DNA of 5,733 nt from CG2-30-40-21 sp043806395. GTDB lineage: Bacteria > UBA9089 > CG2-30-40-21. Each line of letters begins with the position of its first letter. The first letter of the stretch is position 1. Made by a program: the position numbers and the translations under genes. The notes below the pieces were generated by a model. The model was not told the DNA's origin, did not search any database, and worked only from the letters and a program-made list of their open reading frames with translations. Positions 1-5,194 of the stretch are shown here, in pieces. The stretch lies in NCBI GenBank assembly GCA_043806395.1, contig JAZDHC010000014.1, positions 1-5,733 of the forward strand. Direction: 5' to 3'.

Positions 1-1
1 T

Positions 2-211
2 GGATATCAACCTCTTTTGCTTGAAACATTTGTCCAGAAGGATCGCTTCAAGGGAACCTGTTATCGTGCCGCCAATTGGATTCTACTCGGACAAACTAAA
101 GGCCGTGGTAAACTTGACCGCTACAATAAATATTCCCTTCCTATCAAAGATATCTTCGTCTACCCTCTTAATAAATCCTTTCGCCAAATACTCTCCTCAA
201 CTCATCCTTAA
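2..211 (+). CDS. C-terminal end of a DruA-like (DUF4338) protein, cut by the left window edge
   Basis: The reading frame is open from base 2 and ends at TAA 209-211, giving about 69 residues. The string ETFVQKDRFKGTCYRAANW, followed by LGQTKGRGK, then DRY and later IKDIFVYPL, matches the conserved C-terminal block of the DUF4338 family. That family is named after DruA of the Druantia anti-phage system. Many homologues occur alone or in transposon-like settings, so the name does not imply a defence system here. The family's conserved block normally ends near the PL motif, so this C-terminus looks natural. The N-terminal part lies outside the window, so intactness cannot be judged. The Met/Leu at base 17 is internal and not the start. 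No DruB-E partner is visible; the next item downstream is a recombinase remnant. The family assignment is recognition of motifs; the function is not known. Confidence 0.75.
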   Translation, partial: GYQPLLLETFVQKDRFKGTCYRAANWILLGQTKGRGKLDRYNKYSLPIKDIFVYPLNKSFRQILSSTHP

Positions 212-237
212 TAGGGGGGTTTACTGAATATTTACCA

Positions 238-399
238 ATGAGACATACATTTGCTACACATATGTTAAATAATGGTGCAGACTTAAGGATTGTTCAGTAA
301 TTACTTGGACATGTAAGCCTTTCTACAACCCAAATCTATACCCATGTAACCAAGGAAAGATTGAAAACTGTTTATAATAAGGCTCATCCAAGGGCGTAG
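238..399 (+). pseudogene. XerC/XerD-type tyrosine recombinase, C-terminal remnant with an internal stop
   Basis: Reading from 238 gives MRHTFATHMLNNGADLRIVQ, then stop TAA (298-300). The same frame continues LLGHVSLSTTQIYTHVTKER and on to KAHPRA, ending at TAG 397-399. This is the catalytic C-terminus of a Xer recombinase: the RH of the HxLRH box, the LGH box and the nucleophilic tyrosine in TQIYTHV are all present. In intact relatives the interrupted position is usually Glu in VQELLGH, so a single GAA to TAA change explains the stop. The box before ATG reads LPMRH where relatives have a form like PHMLRH, which suggests small deletions as well. The other three-quarters of the protein is absent, replaced upstream by the DUF4338 gene. 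It is non-functional as it stands. Whether it was the chromosomal dif recombinase or an element integrase cannot be told from this tail, although the KAHPRA ending is typical of XerC-like proteins. Confidence 0.85.
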
Positions 400-403
400 T
401 TTT

Positions 404-430
404 CTCTGTACCTCTGCATCTCTGCGGGGA
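404..430. repeat. Short imperfect CTCTGTA-type tandem repeat between genes
   Basis: Three loosely repeated 7-8 base units (CTCTGTA, CCTCTGCA, TCTCTGCG) lie between the end of the recombinase remnant and the end of lysC. The opposite strand has the form CAGAGATGCAGAGGTACAGAG. A similar CACAAAGGG / ACAGAGGG phrase occurs at 5643-5665. This looks like a degenerate copy of a dispersed intergenic repeat; that reading is inference. No convincing terminator stem is seen here. Confidence 0.4.
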
Positions 431-434
431 ACAA

Positions 435-902
435 TCAAAAAAAAGCCTTATGCAAAACACGAACAGCCTCTTCCATCATAGATATTCTGATAATACATGA
501 AATCTTTATCTCAGAGGTAGAGATCATCTCAATATTAATATTGTGTTCAGCCAGAGCCTTAAACATCCTTGAGGCTACACCGCTATGGCTTTTCATCCCT
601 ACCCCAACAATAGAAACCTTAGCAATATCCCTGTCATAACTGATTTCACCTGCTCCTATCTCCCTGACAGATTCTTTTACCACCTCAATTACTTTTTGCA
701 GGTCTGTTTCATCTACAGTAAATGAGATGTCATTTGTCTTGCCCCTTGTTTCACTCTGAACAATCATATCTATATTAATATTTGCATCTGCCAGTGCACT
801 AAAGAGTTTGCCAGCCATACCCGGCTTATCCGGAATATCCATTACCGTTATCTTTGCCTCTTTAGCATTAGCCGTTACACCGCTTATTAATAATTCTTCC
901 AT
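435..902 (-). CDS. Probable aspartate kinase beta subunit from an internal in-frame start
   Basis: Met247 of the kinase (ATG at 902-900) is preceded by AGAGGAGG with 8 bases between AGGAGG and ATG, a stronger site than most gene starts in this window. Initiation there would give 155 residues beginning MEELLISG and holding only the two ACT domains. Bacillus subtilis aspartokinase II and Corynebacterium glutamicum aspartokinase are known to make such a beta subunit from an in-phase internal start at the equivalent place, forming alpha2beta2 enzymes. The position between the kinase and ACT domains is the same here. The sequence shows the signal directly. That the product is made is inference from those precedents. 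The GAG-GAG-GTA codons encode Glu-Glu-Val, so chance similarity cannot be excluded. Confidence 0.65.
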   Translation of the reverse strand: MEELLISGVTANAKEAKITVMDIPDKPGMAGKLFSALADANINIDMIVQSETRGKTNDISFTVDETDLQKVIEVVKESVREIGAGEISYDRDIAKVSIVGVGMKSHSGVASRMFKALAEHNINIEMISTSEIKISCIIRISMMEEAVRVLHKAFF

Positions 903-1640
903 ATCTGCTACCTCCTCTGTTACAATAGTTCCATGCATATCAACAAAACTGGACAAAACATGTATCTTTACCCCAAACTTTTTTGCCAATTCTACAGAAC
1001 GGGGATGCAATACCTTTGCCCCAAGGCTTGCCATCTCCAGCATCTCTTCATAGGAGATAATATCTAATTTTTTTGCCTCTGGTACAATCCTTGGGTCAGC
1101 GGTATATACCCCATCCACATCGGTAAATATCTCGCATACATCTGCTTGCAAAGCACCAGCAATTGCTACTGCCGTTGTGTCAGAGCCTCCACGACCAAGG
1201 GTAGTAATATCCTCATCCTCTGTTATCCCCTGAAATCCAGCAATAATTACAACCTTTCCCTTGTTCAGTTCCTTCATAATCCTATCTGTATTAATTTTGC
1301 AAATCTTTGCCTTTGTATGGGATTTATCTGTCAATATCTCTATCTGTGAGGCGTTCAAAGAAATTGTTGGACATCCCATCTCAATGAGTGCCATGCTCAA
1401 AAGGGCAGAGGACACCTGCTCTCCAGTAGAAACAAGCACATCCATCTCCCGATTATCAGGCATTTGACATATCTCATGACCAAGGGCAATCAACCTATCT
1501 GTTTCCCCACTCATTGCTGAAACAATAACCACTATCTCTGGCTCTTTTTTCCTTGCCTTGATTATTTGCTGGGCTACGGTTTTAATCCTTTCTGCTGACC
1601 CGACAGATGTTCCACCATATTTTTTTACAACTATACCCAT
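435..1640 (-). CDS. lysC: Aspartate kinase (alpha subunit), two ACT domains
   Basis: This cytoplasmic enzyme phosphorylates L-aspartate with ATP, the first step toward lysine, threonine, methionine and diaminopimelate. It is 401 residues long, the usual length for the Bacillus LysC / Corynebacterium Ask type. The amino-acid kinase domain (about 1-245) shows KKYGGTS (6-12), STGEQVS (71-77), GRGGSDTTA (149-157) and FTDVDGVYTADPR (172-184). Two ACT regulatory domains follow: about 262-335 with DIPDKPGMAGKLF, and about 341-401 with GVGMKSHSGVASRMF and STSEIKIS. These normally bind lysine and/or threonine for feedback control. The chosen ATG has AGAGGAG six bases upstream. A TTG further upstream (1668-1670) is in frame but lacks a site and lies in repeat DNA. 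The gene is last in the operon, 89 bases after the iPGM-like gene. All key motifs are intact. The effector specificity cannot be read from sequence by eye. Confidence 0.97.
   Translation of the reverse strand: MGIVVKKYGGTSVGSAERIKTVAQQIIKARKKEPEIVVIVSAMSGETDRLIALGHEICQMPDNREMDVLVSTGEQVSSALLSMALIEMGCPTISLNASQIEILTDKSHTKAKICKINTDRIMKELNKGKVVIIAGFQGITEDEDITTLGRGGSDTTAVAIAGALQADVCEIFTDVDGVYTADPRIVPEAKKLDIISYEEMLEMASLGAKVLHPRSVELAKKFGVKIHVLSSFVDMHGTIVTEEVADMEELLISGVTANAKEAKITVMDIPDKPGMAGKLFSALADANINIDMIVQSETRGKTNDISFTVDETDLQKVIEVVKESVREIGAGEISYDRDIAKVSIVGVGMKSHSGVASRMFKALAEHNINIEMISTSEIKISCIIRISMMEEAVRVLHKAFF
911..916 (-). promoter_or_regulatory. Internal Shine-Dalgarno AGGAGG inside lysC
   Basis: The minus strand reads AGAGGAGGTAGCAGATATGG across 918-899. 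AGGAGG sits 8 bases before the ATG of Met247, which is ideal spacing. It marks the proposed start of the beta subunit. Confidence 0.65.
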
Positions 1641-1656
1641 TATTGTCTCCTCTGAA

Positions 1657-1733
1657 TAGGCTGTAGACAATTAGACTGTAGGCTATAATCGTCTCAAAAA
1701 CTAACAGCCTACAGCCTACAGCCTACAGTCTAA
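1657..1733. repeat. TGTAGGC heptad repeat forming alternative hairpins between the iPGM-like gene and lysC
   Basis: On the plus strand ACAGCCT occurs three times head to tail (1704-1724), followed by a one-mismatch copy ACAGTCT (1725-1731). Inverted copies lie at 1671-1684 and 1657-1666. The arms 1671-1684 and 1720-1733 are perfect 14-bp inverse complements with a 35-base loop. The decamer at 1657-1666 can pair instead with 1709-1718 or 1716-1725. The outer arm contains the TAG stop (1730-1732) of the upstream gene. The inner end lies a few bases from the lysC ribosome binding site (1647-1653). There is no T-run after the stem, so it is not a classic terminator. It could be a REP/MITE-like insertion, an RNA-processing site or an attenuating structure. 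Confidence 0.8.
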
Positions 1734-2911
1734 ACACCTGACTTTATAAAATACTCCAATATCTCCCAACCCTTCTCAAGCCTCAATTGGCTCTTTCGTG
1801 CTGAATCCTCATCATAAGACATAATACCATCTGGTTTAATCCCATCTCCCCAGATAACAAATGGAACGGGTCCAGATGCATGTGTTTTGATAGAGATAGG
1901 TGTTTCATGATCCGGGAGCAAAAGTATCCGCGATCTATCAGGAATATGACTCAAAATAGTTCCCAATACCTTTTCATCTATATTTTCAATAGCTTTAATC
2001 TTTGCTGCCAGATCCCCATTATGGGATGCCTCATCCGGAGCCTCGATATGAATAAACACAAAATCATCATTTTTTAACGCATCCAAGGCATACTCTGCCT
2101 TGCCCATATAATTTGTATCATAGTATCCGGTAATCCCTGGCACATTAATTGCCCTCAAGCCAGCACATTGACCAATCCCACGAACCAGATCCACGGCAGA
2201 TATTACCCCGCCACTCAAGCCAAACCTCTGCTTGAGGGTCGGCATCTCGACTGGTTTGCCATATCCCCACAACCAGATCATATTGGCAGGTTTTTTTCCT
2301 TCCCGTATCCTGTTGTGATTAATCTCATTAGCCTCTAATACCGCACAGGAGGCAAACATCAATTCCCGTATTATCTCTGCACCAGAGCCTTGAGGAAGGA
2401 ATGGTTCAAAAACCCTGTCGCTGATATCATGTGGTGGGGTACATGTTGGCAAGATAGCATCCCTTAATACTAGGAGATGTCTATAACCTACCCCTGCATG
2501 GAATTTTATCCTTTCATTGCCAAGTTTTGCCTCCACAGCCTCAATCAAACCTTTCGCTTCAAGGGTTGAGATATGACCACCGCTATAATCCTTCATTATT
2601 CCATTTTCAACGGTTACTAAGTTGCACCTGAAAGCAATCTCATCTGGCTCAAGCCGTATCCCCATACTTGCTGCCTCAAGTGGTGCCCTACCCGAATAGT
2701 ACTTTTCAGGATCATAGCCCATAACCGCCAGATTAGCCACATCACTTCCAGGCAACATCCCATCAGGTATAGTTTTCGCTGTGCCTACCATGCCCTCCCT
2801 TGCCAATCTATCCATATTTGGGGTATTTGCTGCTTGAAGTGGCGTTTTCCCCCCAAGCTCATCAAGGGGATAATCTGCCATCCCATCGCTAACAATAAGA
2901 ATATACTTCAA
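1730..2911 (-). CDS. iPGM-superfamily protein, proposed homoserine kinase / archaeal-type phosphoglycerate mutase
   Basis: This 393-residue protein belongs to the alkaline-phosphatase-fold phosphoglycerate mutase superfamily, ApgM branch. Visible metal and catalytic sites are VSDGMADYP (Asp9), MLPGSDVANL (Ser56, the phosphorylated serine in this fold), APDEASH (Asp293, His297), LPDHETP (Asp334, His335) and KTH (His344). SGRAPLEAASMGI, RCNLVT, TCTPPHDIS and WLWGYGKP are typical of the bacterial subgroup named 'proposed homoserine kinase' (TIGR02535), found near threonine-pathway genes in species lacking the usual ThrB. Its place directly before aspartate kinase supports that reading. The alternative is 2,3-bisphosphoglycerate-independent phosphoglycerate mutase of glycolysis. 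Translation begins at TTG (2911-2909), fixed by a strong GGAGG seven bases upstream; a nearby ATG at 2925 is out of frame and meets TGA. The stop codon falls inside the downstream heptad repeat. The superfamily is certain; the substrate is not. Confidence 0.9.
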   Translation of the reverse strand: MKYILIVSDGMADYPLDELGGKTPLQAANTPNMDRLAREGMVGTAKTIPDGMLPGSDVANLAVMGYDPEKYYSGRAPLEAASMGIRLEPDEIAFRCNLVTVENGIMKDYSGGHISTLEAKGLIEAVEAKLGNERIKFHAGVGYRHLLVLRDAILPTCTPPHDISDRVFEPFLPQGSGAEIIRELMFASCAVLEANEINHNRIREGKKPANMIWLWGYGKPVEMPTLKQRFGLSGGVISAVDLVRGIGQCAGLRAINVPGITGYYDTNYMGKAEYALDALKNDDFVFIHIEAPDEASHNGDLAAKIKAIENIDEKVLGTILSHIPDRSRILLLPDHETPISIKTHASGPVPFVIWGDGIKPDGIMSYDEDSARKSQLRLEKGWEILEYFIKSGV

Positions 2912-2918
2912 TCAATGA

Positions 2919-2923
2919 CCTCC
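2919..2923 (-). promoter_or_regulatory. Shine-Dalgarno GGAGG that fixes the TTG start of the iPGM-like gene
   Basis: The minus strand reads GGAGGTCATTGATTGAAG. GGAGG is 7 bases before TTG (2911-2909), and the conserved N-terminus KYILIVSDG follows at once. The overlapping ATGGAG at 2925-2920 leads to a TGA after five codons, so it is not the start. Confidence 0.8.
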
Positions 2924-2944
2924 ATCTGAGCCTTCAGCCTTCCT

Positions 2945-3109
2945 TCACATCGTCTCCGCCTCTTCCACCAGCATAACTGGTATCCCATCAAGCACAGGGT
3001 ATTTCTTCTTGCAATTGTGACAGATAATCCTTTGATTTGGCTCATCATACACAATTTCACCCTTACACTCCGGACAGGCTAAAATATCCAATAACTCTTT
3101 GTTTATCAT
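2945..3109 (-). CDS. Trm112-family small zinc-ribbon protein
   Basis: The product is 54 residues, the normal size of bacterial Trm112-like (YcaR-type, PF03966) proteins. It shows LLDILACPECKG (6-17), a second Cys pair in IICHNC (Cys30, Cys33) and the family signature YPVLDGIPVML (37-47). Cys12, Cys15, Cys30 and Cys33 would bind one zinc. In eukaryotes and archaea Trm112 activates SAM-dependent methyltransferases that modify tRNA, rRNA and release factor. The bacterial role is poorly defined and no partner methyltransferase lies here. The ATG at 3109 follows GGGGAG with 9 bases between; a TTG 69 bases upstream overlaps the promoter -35 box and is rejected. It is the first gene of the operon, 33 bases before the iPGM-like gene, which suggests co-transcription. 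A link to threonine synthesis is not evident. Confidence 0.9.
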   Translation of the reverse strand: MINKELLDILACPECKGEIVYDEPNQRIICHNCKKKYPVLDGIPVMLVEEAETM

Positions 3110-3149
3110 GTTATTTGTCTCCCCTTTAAAAATTTTATTAGCATAAAGT

Positions 3150-3178
3150 ATTGTACCATCATTTTTGATTATTGTCAA
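3150..3178 (-). promoter_or_regulatory. Sigma-70 promoter of the Trm112 / iPGM-like / lysC operon
   Basis: The minus strand has TTGACA (3178-3173), exactly 17 bases, then TACAAT (3155-3150): a perfect -35 and a one-mismatch -10 at optimal spacing. Transcription should start near 3143, giving a leader of about 34 bases before the ATG at 3109. The leader is too short for a riboswitch or T-box, so any amino-acid control would act at the protein level, further downstream, or through a repressor. No operator palindrome is obvious. Confidence 0.85.
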
Positions 3179-3200
3179 TCTATTTTGTACACCTGCCTGA

Positions 3201-3383
3201 AAATCACATAGTGTTGTTGGTGATAGTGAGGGAGGAGAAGAAGAATTGGTGTCACAAAAGAATTGGAGAGAAGGTGAACGGCATTATATCTCTTCTCAAT
3301 TTGAACATGAAATACAAGAAAAGTTGAGTATAAAGAGAAAAACTAAACGAGGTCGTCCAAAGAAAATAAAAATTAATTCATAA
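3201..3383 (+). pseudogene. C-terminal coding remnant with a basic RGRPKK tail, possibly from a transposase
   Basis: After TGA (3198-3200) a plus-strand frame of 60 codons runs to TAA 3381-3383 with no ATG start. GTG and TTG codons are present, but none has a suitable ribosome site. It reads VVGDSEGGEEELVSQKNW, then REGERHYISSQFEHEI, then QEKLSIKRKTKRGRPKK. The composition is protein-like: an acidic stretch, a charged amphipathic stretch, then a basic AT-hook-like end. It has no recognisable catalytic motif. I do not recognise the family. A C-terminal tail of an insertion-sequence transposase is a guess based on the missing N-terminus and the direct repeats just downstream. It runs against the strand of the flanking genes and lies directly upstream of the operon promoter. 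Confidence 0.4.
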
Positions 3384-3410
3384 CTAATTGTTATTAAAGA
3401 AGATAGTGAG

Positions 3411-3453
3411 TTTTGACACCATTTTTTCTCCATTTTTTTGACACCATTTTTTC
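3411..3453. repeat. Exact 18-bp direct repeat, 25-base period, after the remnant
   Basis: TTTTGACACCATTTTTTC occurs at 3411-3428 and again at 3436-3453, separated by TCCATTT. It lies 27 bases past the stop of the coding remnant and ends 5 bases before the pyrD stop. It could be the subterminal repeat or end of a lost insertion sequence, or a local duplication. No matching inverted end is seen on the other side of the remnant. It also forms the start of the sequence downstream of pyrD, but no stable terminator stem is apparent. Confidence 0.7.
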
Positions 3454-3458
3454 CCTAC

Positions 3459-4361
3459 CTACATTCGTATCTCCCCTATCTCTACCATCTTCCGTTGTTT
3501 CATGTAATCCCTTATCCCATCAACTATTTCCACACCTGCCTTAGGGTTAACAAAATTGGCAGTACCAATACAGACAGCTGTTGCCCCAACAAGCAGGAAT
3601 TCAAGACTATCCTCCCAGGTCATTATTCCACCCTGACCTATCACTGGAACGGTTACGGATTTGCAAACATCCCGAACCATCCTCAAGGCAACAGGTTTAA
3701 TAGCTGGTCCAGACAACCCGCCAGTGATATTTGACAGACAGGGTTTTCTGGCCTCAATATCTATTGCCATACCCAACAATGTATTTATCAAGGAAATAGC
3801 ATCTGCCCCCCCATCAACTGCTGCCTGAGCAATAGGGACAATGTCTGTTACATTTGGGCTTAATTTTACTATTAATGGCAGAGCCGTAGCCTTACGAACC
3901 TGATTAACCACCTCAAAGGTGAGCATCATATCCTGACCAAACAACATTCCCCCATGAGAGACATTTGGACATGATACATTTATCTCTAAGGCATCAATAC
4001 CCTCTTTATTGCTTAATTCCTTAGCTATAGTGGCATACTCTTCTGGCGAGTCACCACAGATATTGGCAATAATAGCTGTTGGAATATCTGACAACAAGGC
4101 TAATTTTTCCTTCAAGAATCGTGATAAGCCCATATTCTGCAAACCAATCGCATTAAGCATTCCTGAGGATGTTTCAACAATCCTTGGCGGGGGATTACCC
4201 TTTCGTTCCTTCAATGTAATCCCTTTAAGAATAATACCACCAAGCATGGATAAATCTACTAATTCAGCATATTCCTGTCCATATCCAAAGCATCCAGAGG
4301 CAACCAGCACAGGATTTTTCAGATTTAATTTGCCAATATTTACGGAAAGATTTGGTTCCAT
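3459..4361 (-). CDS. pyrD: Dihydroorotate dehydrogenase B, catalytic subunit (class 1B)
   Basis: This FMN enzyme oxidises dihydroorotate to orotate, the fourth step of pyrimidine synthesis, in the cytoplasm with the PyrK subunit. It is 300 residues, normal for PyrDB. The TIM-barrel motifs are in order: NPVLVASGCFGYG (16-28), LKGITL (45-50), NAIGLQNMG (70-78), INVSCPNVSHGG (127-138) with the catalytic Cys131, KLSP (166-169), INT (192-194), GGLSGPAIKP (214-223), GQGGI (242-246) and GATAVCIGT (259-267). A Cys rather than a Ser base is characteristic of class 1 enzymes. The ATG at 4361 begins the conserved N-terminus and follows GGAGG, which lies in the last codons of pyrK. An in-frame extension up to 4433 would overlap pyrK and is rejected. 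The gap to pyrK is 7 bases, so translation is probably coupled. Confidence 0.97.
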   Translation of the reverse strand: MEPNLSVNIGKLNLKNPVLVASGCFGYGQEYAELVDLSMLGGIILKGITLKERKGNPPPRIVETSSGMLNAIGLQNMGLSRFLKEKLALLSDIPTAIIANICGDSPEEYATIAKELSNKEGIDALEINVSCPNVSHGGMLFGQDMMLTFEVVNQVRKATALPLIVKLSPNVTDIVPIAQAAVDGGADAISLINTLLGMAIDIEARKPCLSNITGGLSGPAIKPVALRMVRDVCKSVTVPVIGQGGIMTWEDSLEFLLVGATAVCIGTANFVNPKAGVEIVDGIRDYMKQRKMVEIGEIRM

Positions 4362-4368
4362 TATTTCC

Positions 4369-5160
4369 CTACCTCCACAATACTTCCCTTGCATCAAATA
4401 CAGGTCCATCAACACAAACCCTTTTGTATTCAAAATGAGATGGGGAATGACGATTAAGCATTTTCACCACACACCCAAGGCATGCCCCTACCCCACAGGC
4501 CATGTCAGCCTCCAATGATATCTGGCATGGGGATGAATAGAGTTGAGCTATCTCTGAAAGCACTCTGAGCATAGGCATTGGACCACAACCATAGATAGGC
4601 AGTTGAGGAGATGCAGCCGTTACCAGAAAATCTTCAAGCAAATCAGTCGCAACCCCCTTAATCCCCAAACTTCCATCATCAGTAGCTACCTGCACATCTA
4701 TACCCAATGCCTCAAGCCTTTCCAGACAAATGATACCATCCTTTGTTTTACTTCCAATCAGCATCTTTACTTCTGTAAATTGTCTTAATCTTTCAGCCAG
4801 AGCAAAGAGCGGTGCTACCCCTACCCCACCAGCAACTAAGATAGCAGTAAAGGTATCCTCTTTAATCCTGAACCCGTGACCAAGAGGACCAATTATATCC
4901 AATTCATCCCCTACCCTTTTTTCAGCTAATAATTGGGTGCCTTCTCCAACAACCCTGAATAATATCTCAATACCTGTTGGGTTAATGCGATGAATACTGA
5001 ATGGTCTTCTTAAAAGCGGCGTATATTGAGAGGTTGTTTTCACATGAACAAATTGCCCTGGCTGTGCATCCTTTGAGATTAAAGGAGCATCCAATGCCAA
5101 TCGATAATGGTCGCGAGCAACCTCTTCCTTTTCTAATATTTTTGCAGATAGTTGAAACAT
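4369..5160 (-). CDS. pyrK: Dihydroorotate dehydrogenase B, electron-transfer subunit
   Basis: PyrK passes electrons from the FMN of PyrD to NAD+ through FAD and a [2Fe-2S] cluster. The length of 263 residues is typical. The order is a ferredoxin-reductase FAD domain (about 1-100) with PGQFVHV (34-40) and LLRRPFSI (49-56), an NAD domain (about 104-215) with LVAGGVGVAPLFAL (108-121) and YGCGPMPML (190-198), and a C-terminal cluster domain with Cys222, Cys227, Cys230 and Cys249 (C-x4-C-x2-C-x18-C). The ending CVDGPVFDAREV is family-typical. ATG 5160 has AGGA nine bases upstream. It is first in the pyrK-pyrD pair, and 34 bases separate it from the restriction-enzyme remnant upstream. I found no clean promoter in the gap, so transcription may begin inside or before that remnant. 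All cofactor residues are intact. Other pyr genes must lie elsewhere. Confidence 0.96.
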   Translation of the reverse strand: MFQLSAKILEKEEVARDHYRLALDAPLISKDAQPGQFVHVKTTSQYTPLLRRPFSIHRINPTGIEILFRVVGEGTQLLAEKRVGDELDIIGPLGHGFRIKEDTFTAILVAGGVGVAPLFALAERLRQFTEVKMLIGSKTKDGIICLERLEALGIDVQVATDDGSLGIKGVATDLLEDFLVTAASPQLPIYGCGPMPMLRVLSEIAQLYSSPCQISLEADMACGVGACLGCVVKMLNRHSPSHFEYKRVCVDGPVFDAREVLWR

Positions 5161-5194
5161 TTGGTTATATCCTAAGTAATATCGATTTTTTTAT

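Noticed and set aside
2..211. A Druantia anti-phage system
   Set aside because: Only the tail of one DruA-like protein is visible, no other Druantia component is present in the window, and solitary DUF4338 genes are common.
1638..1670. Upstream TTG start adding ten residues to aspartate kinase
   Set aside because: The extension lies in the heptad repeat, has no ribosome site and is not part of the conserved N-terminus; the ATG at 1640 has AGAGGAG six bases upstream.
1668..1700. Separate lysC promoter in the repeat (TTGAGA with a weak -10)
   Set aside because: No acceptable -10 at the right spacing; the hexamer match is poor.
1704..1731. CRISPR array
   Set aside because: The units are 7 bp and contiguous with no spacers, and no cas gene is nearby.
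1671..1733. Rho-independent terminator after the iPGM-like gene
   Set aside because: The stem has a 35-base loop and no T-run follows it; the same strand continues into lysC.
3110..3178. TTG start extending the Trm112-like protein by 23 residues
   Set aside because: It would start inside the -35 box and upstream of the predicted transcript start; the family begins at MINKELL, which has its own GGGGAG site.
3377..3392. Terminator after pyrD formed by the ATAAC/GTTAT inverted repeat
   Set aside because: The stem is only five A/T-rich pairs and lies about 70 bases beyond the stop, too weak to call.
3398..3451. Small minus-strand frame downstream of pyrD beginning MVSKKW and covering the direct repeat
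   Set aside because: About 17 codons made of the repeat itself, with no family resemblance or independent support.
4362..4433. N-terminal extension of PyrD overlapping PyrK
   Set aside because: The ATG at 4361 matches the family N-terminus and has a GGAGG site; the extension overlaps the conserved PyrK C-terminus in another frame.
4009..4518. Long plus-strand open frame opposite pyrD and pyrK
   Set aside because: It is the antisense shadow of two certain genes and shows no recognisable motif or ribosome site.
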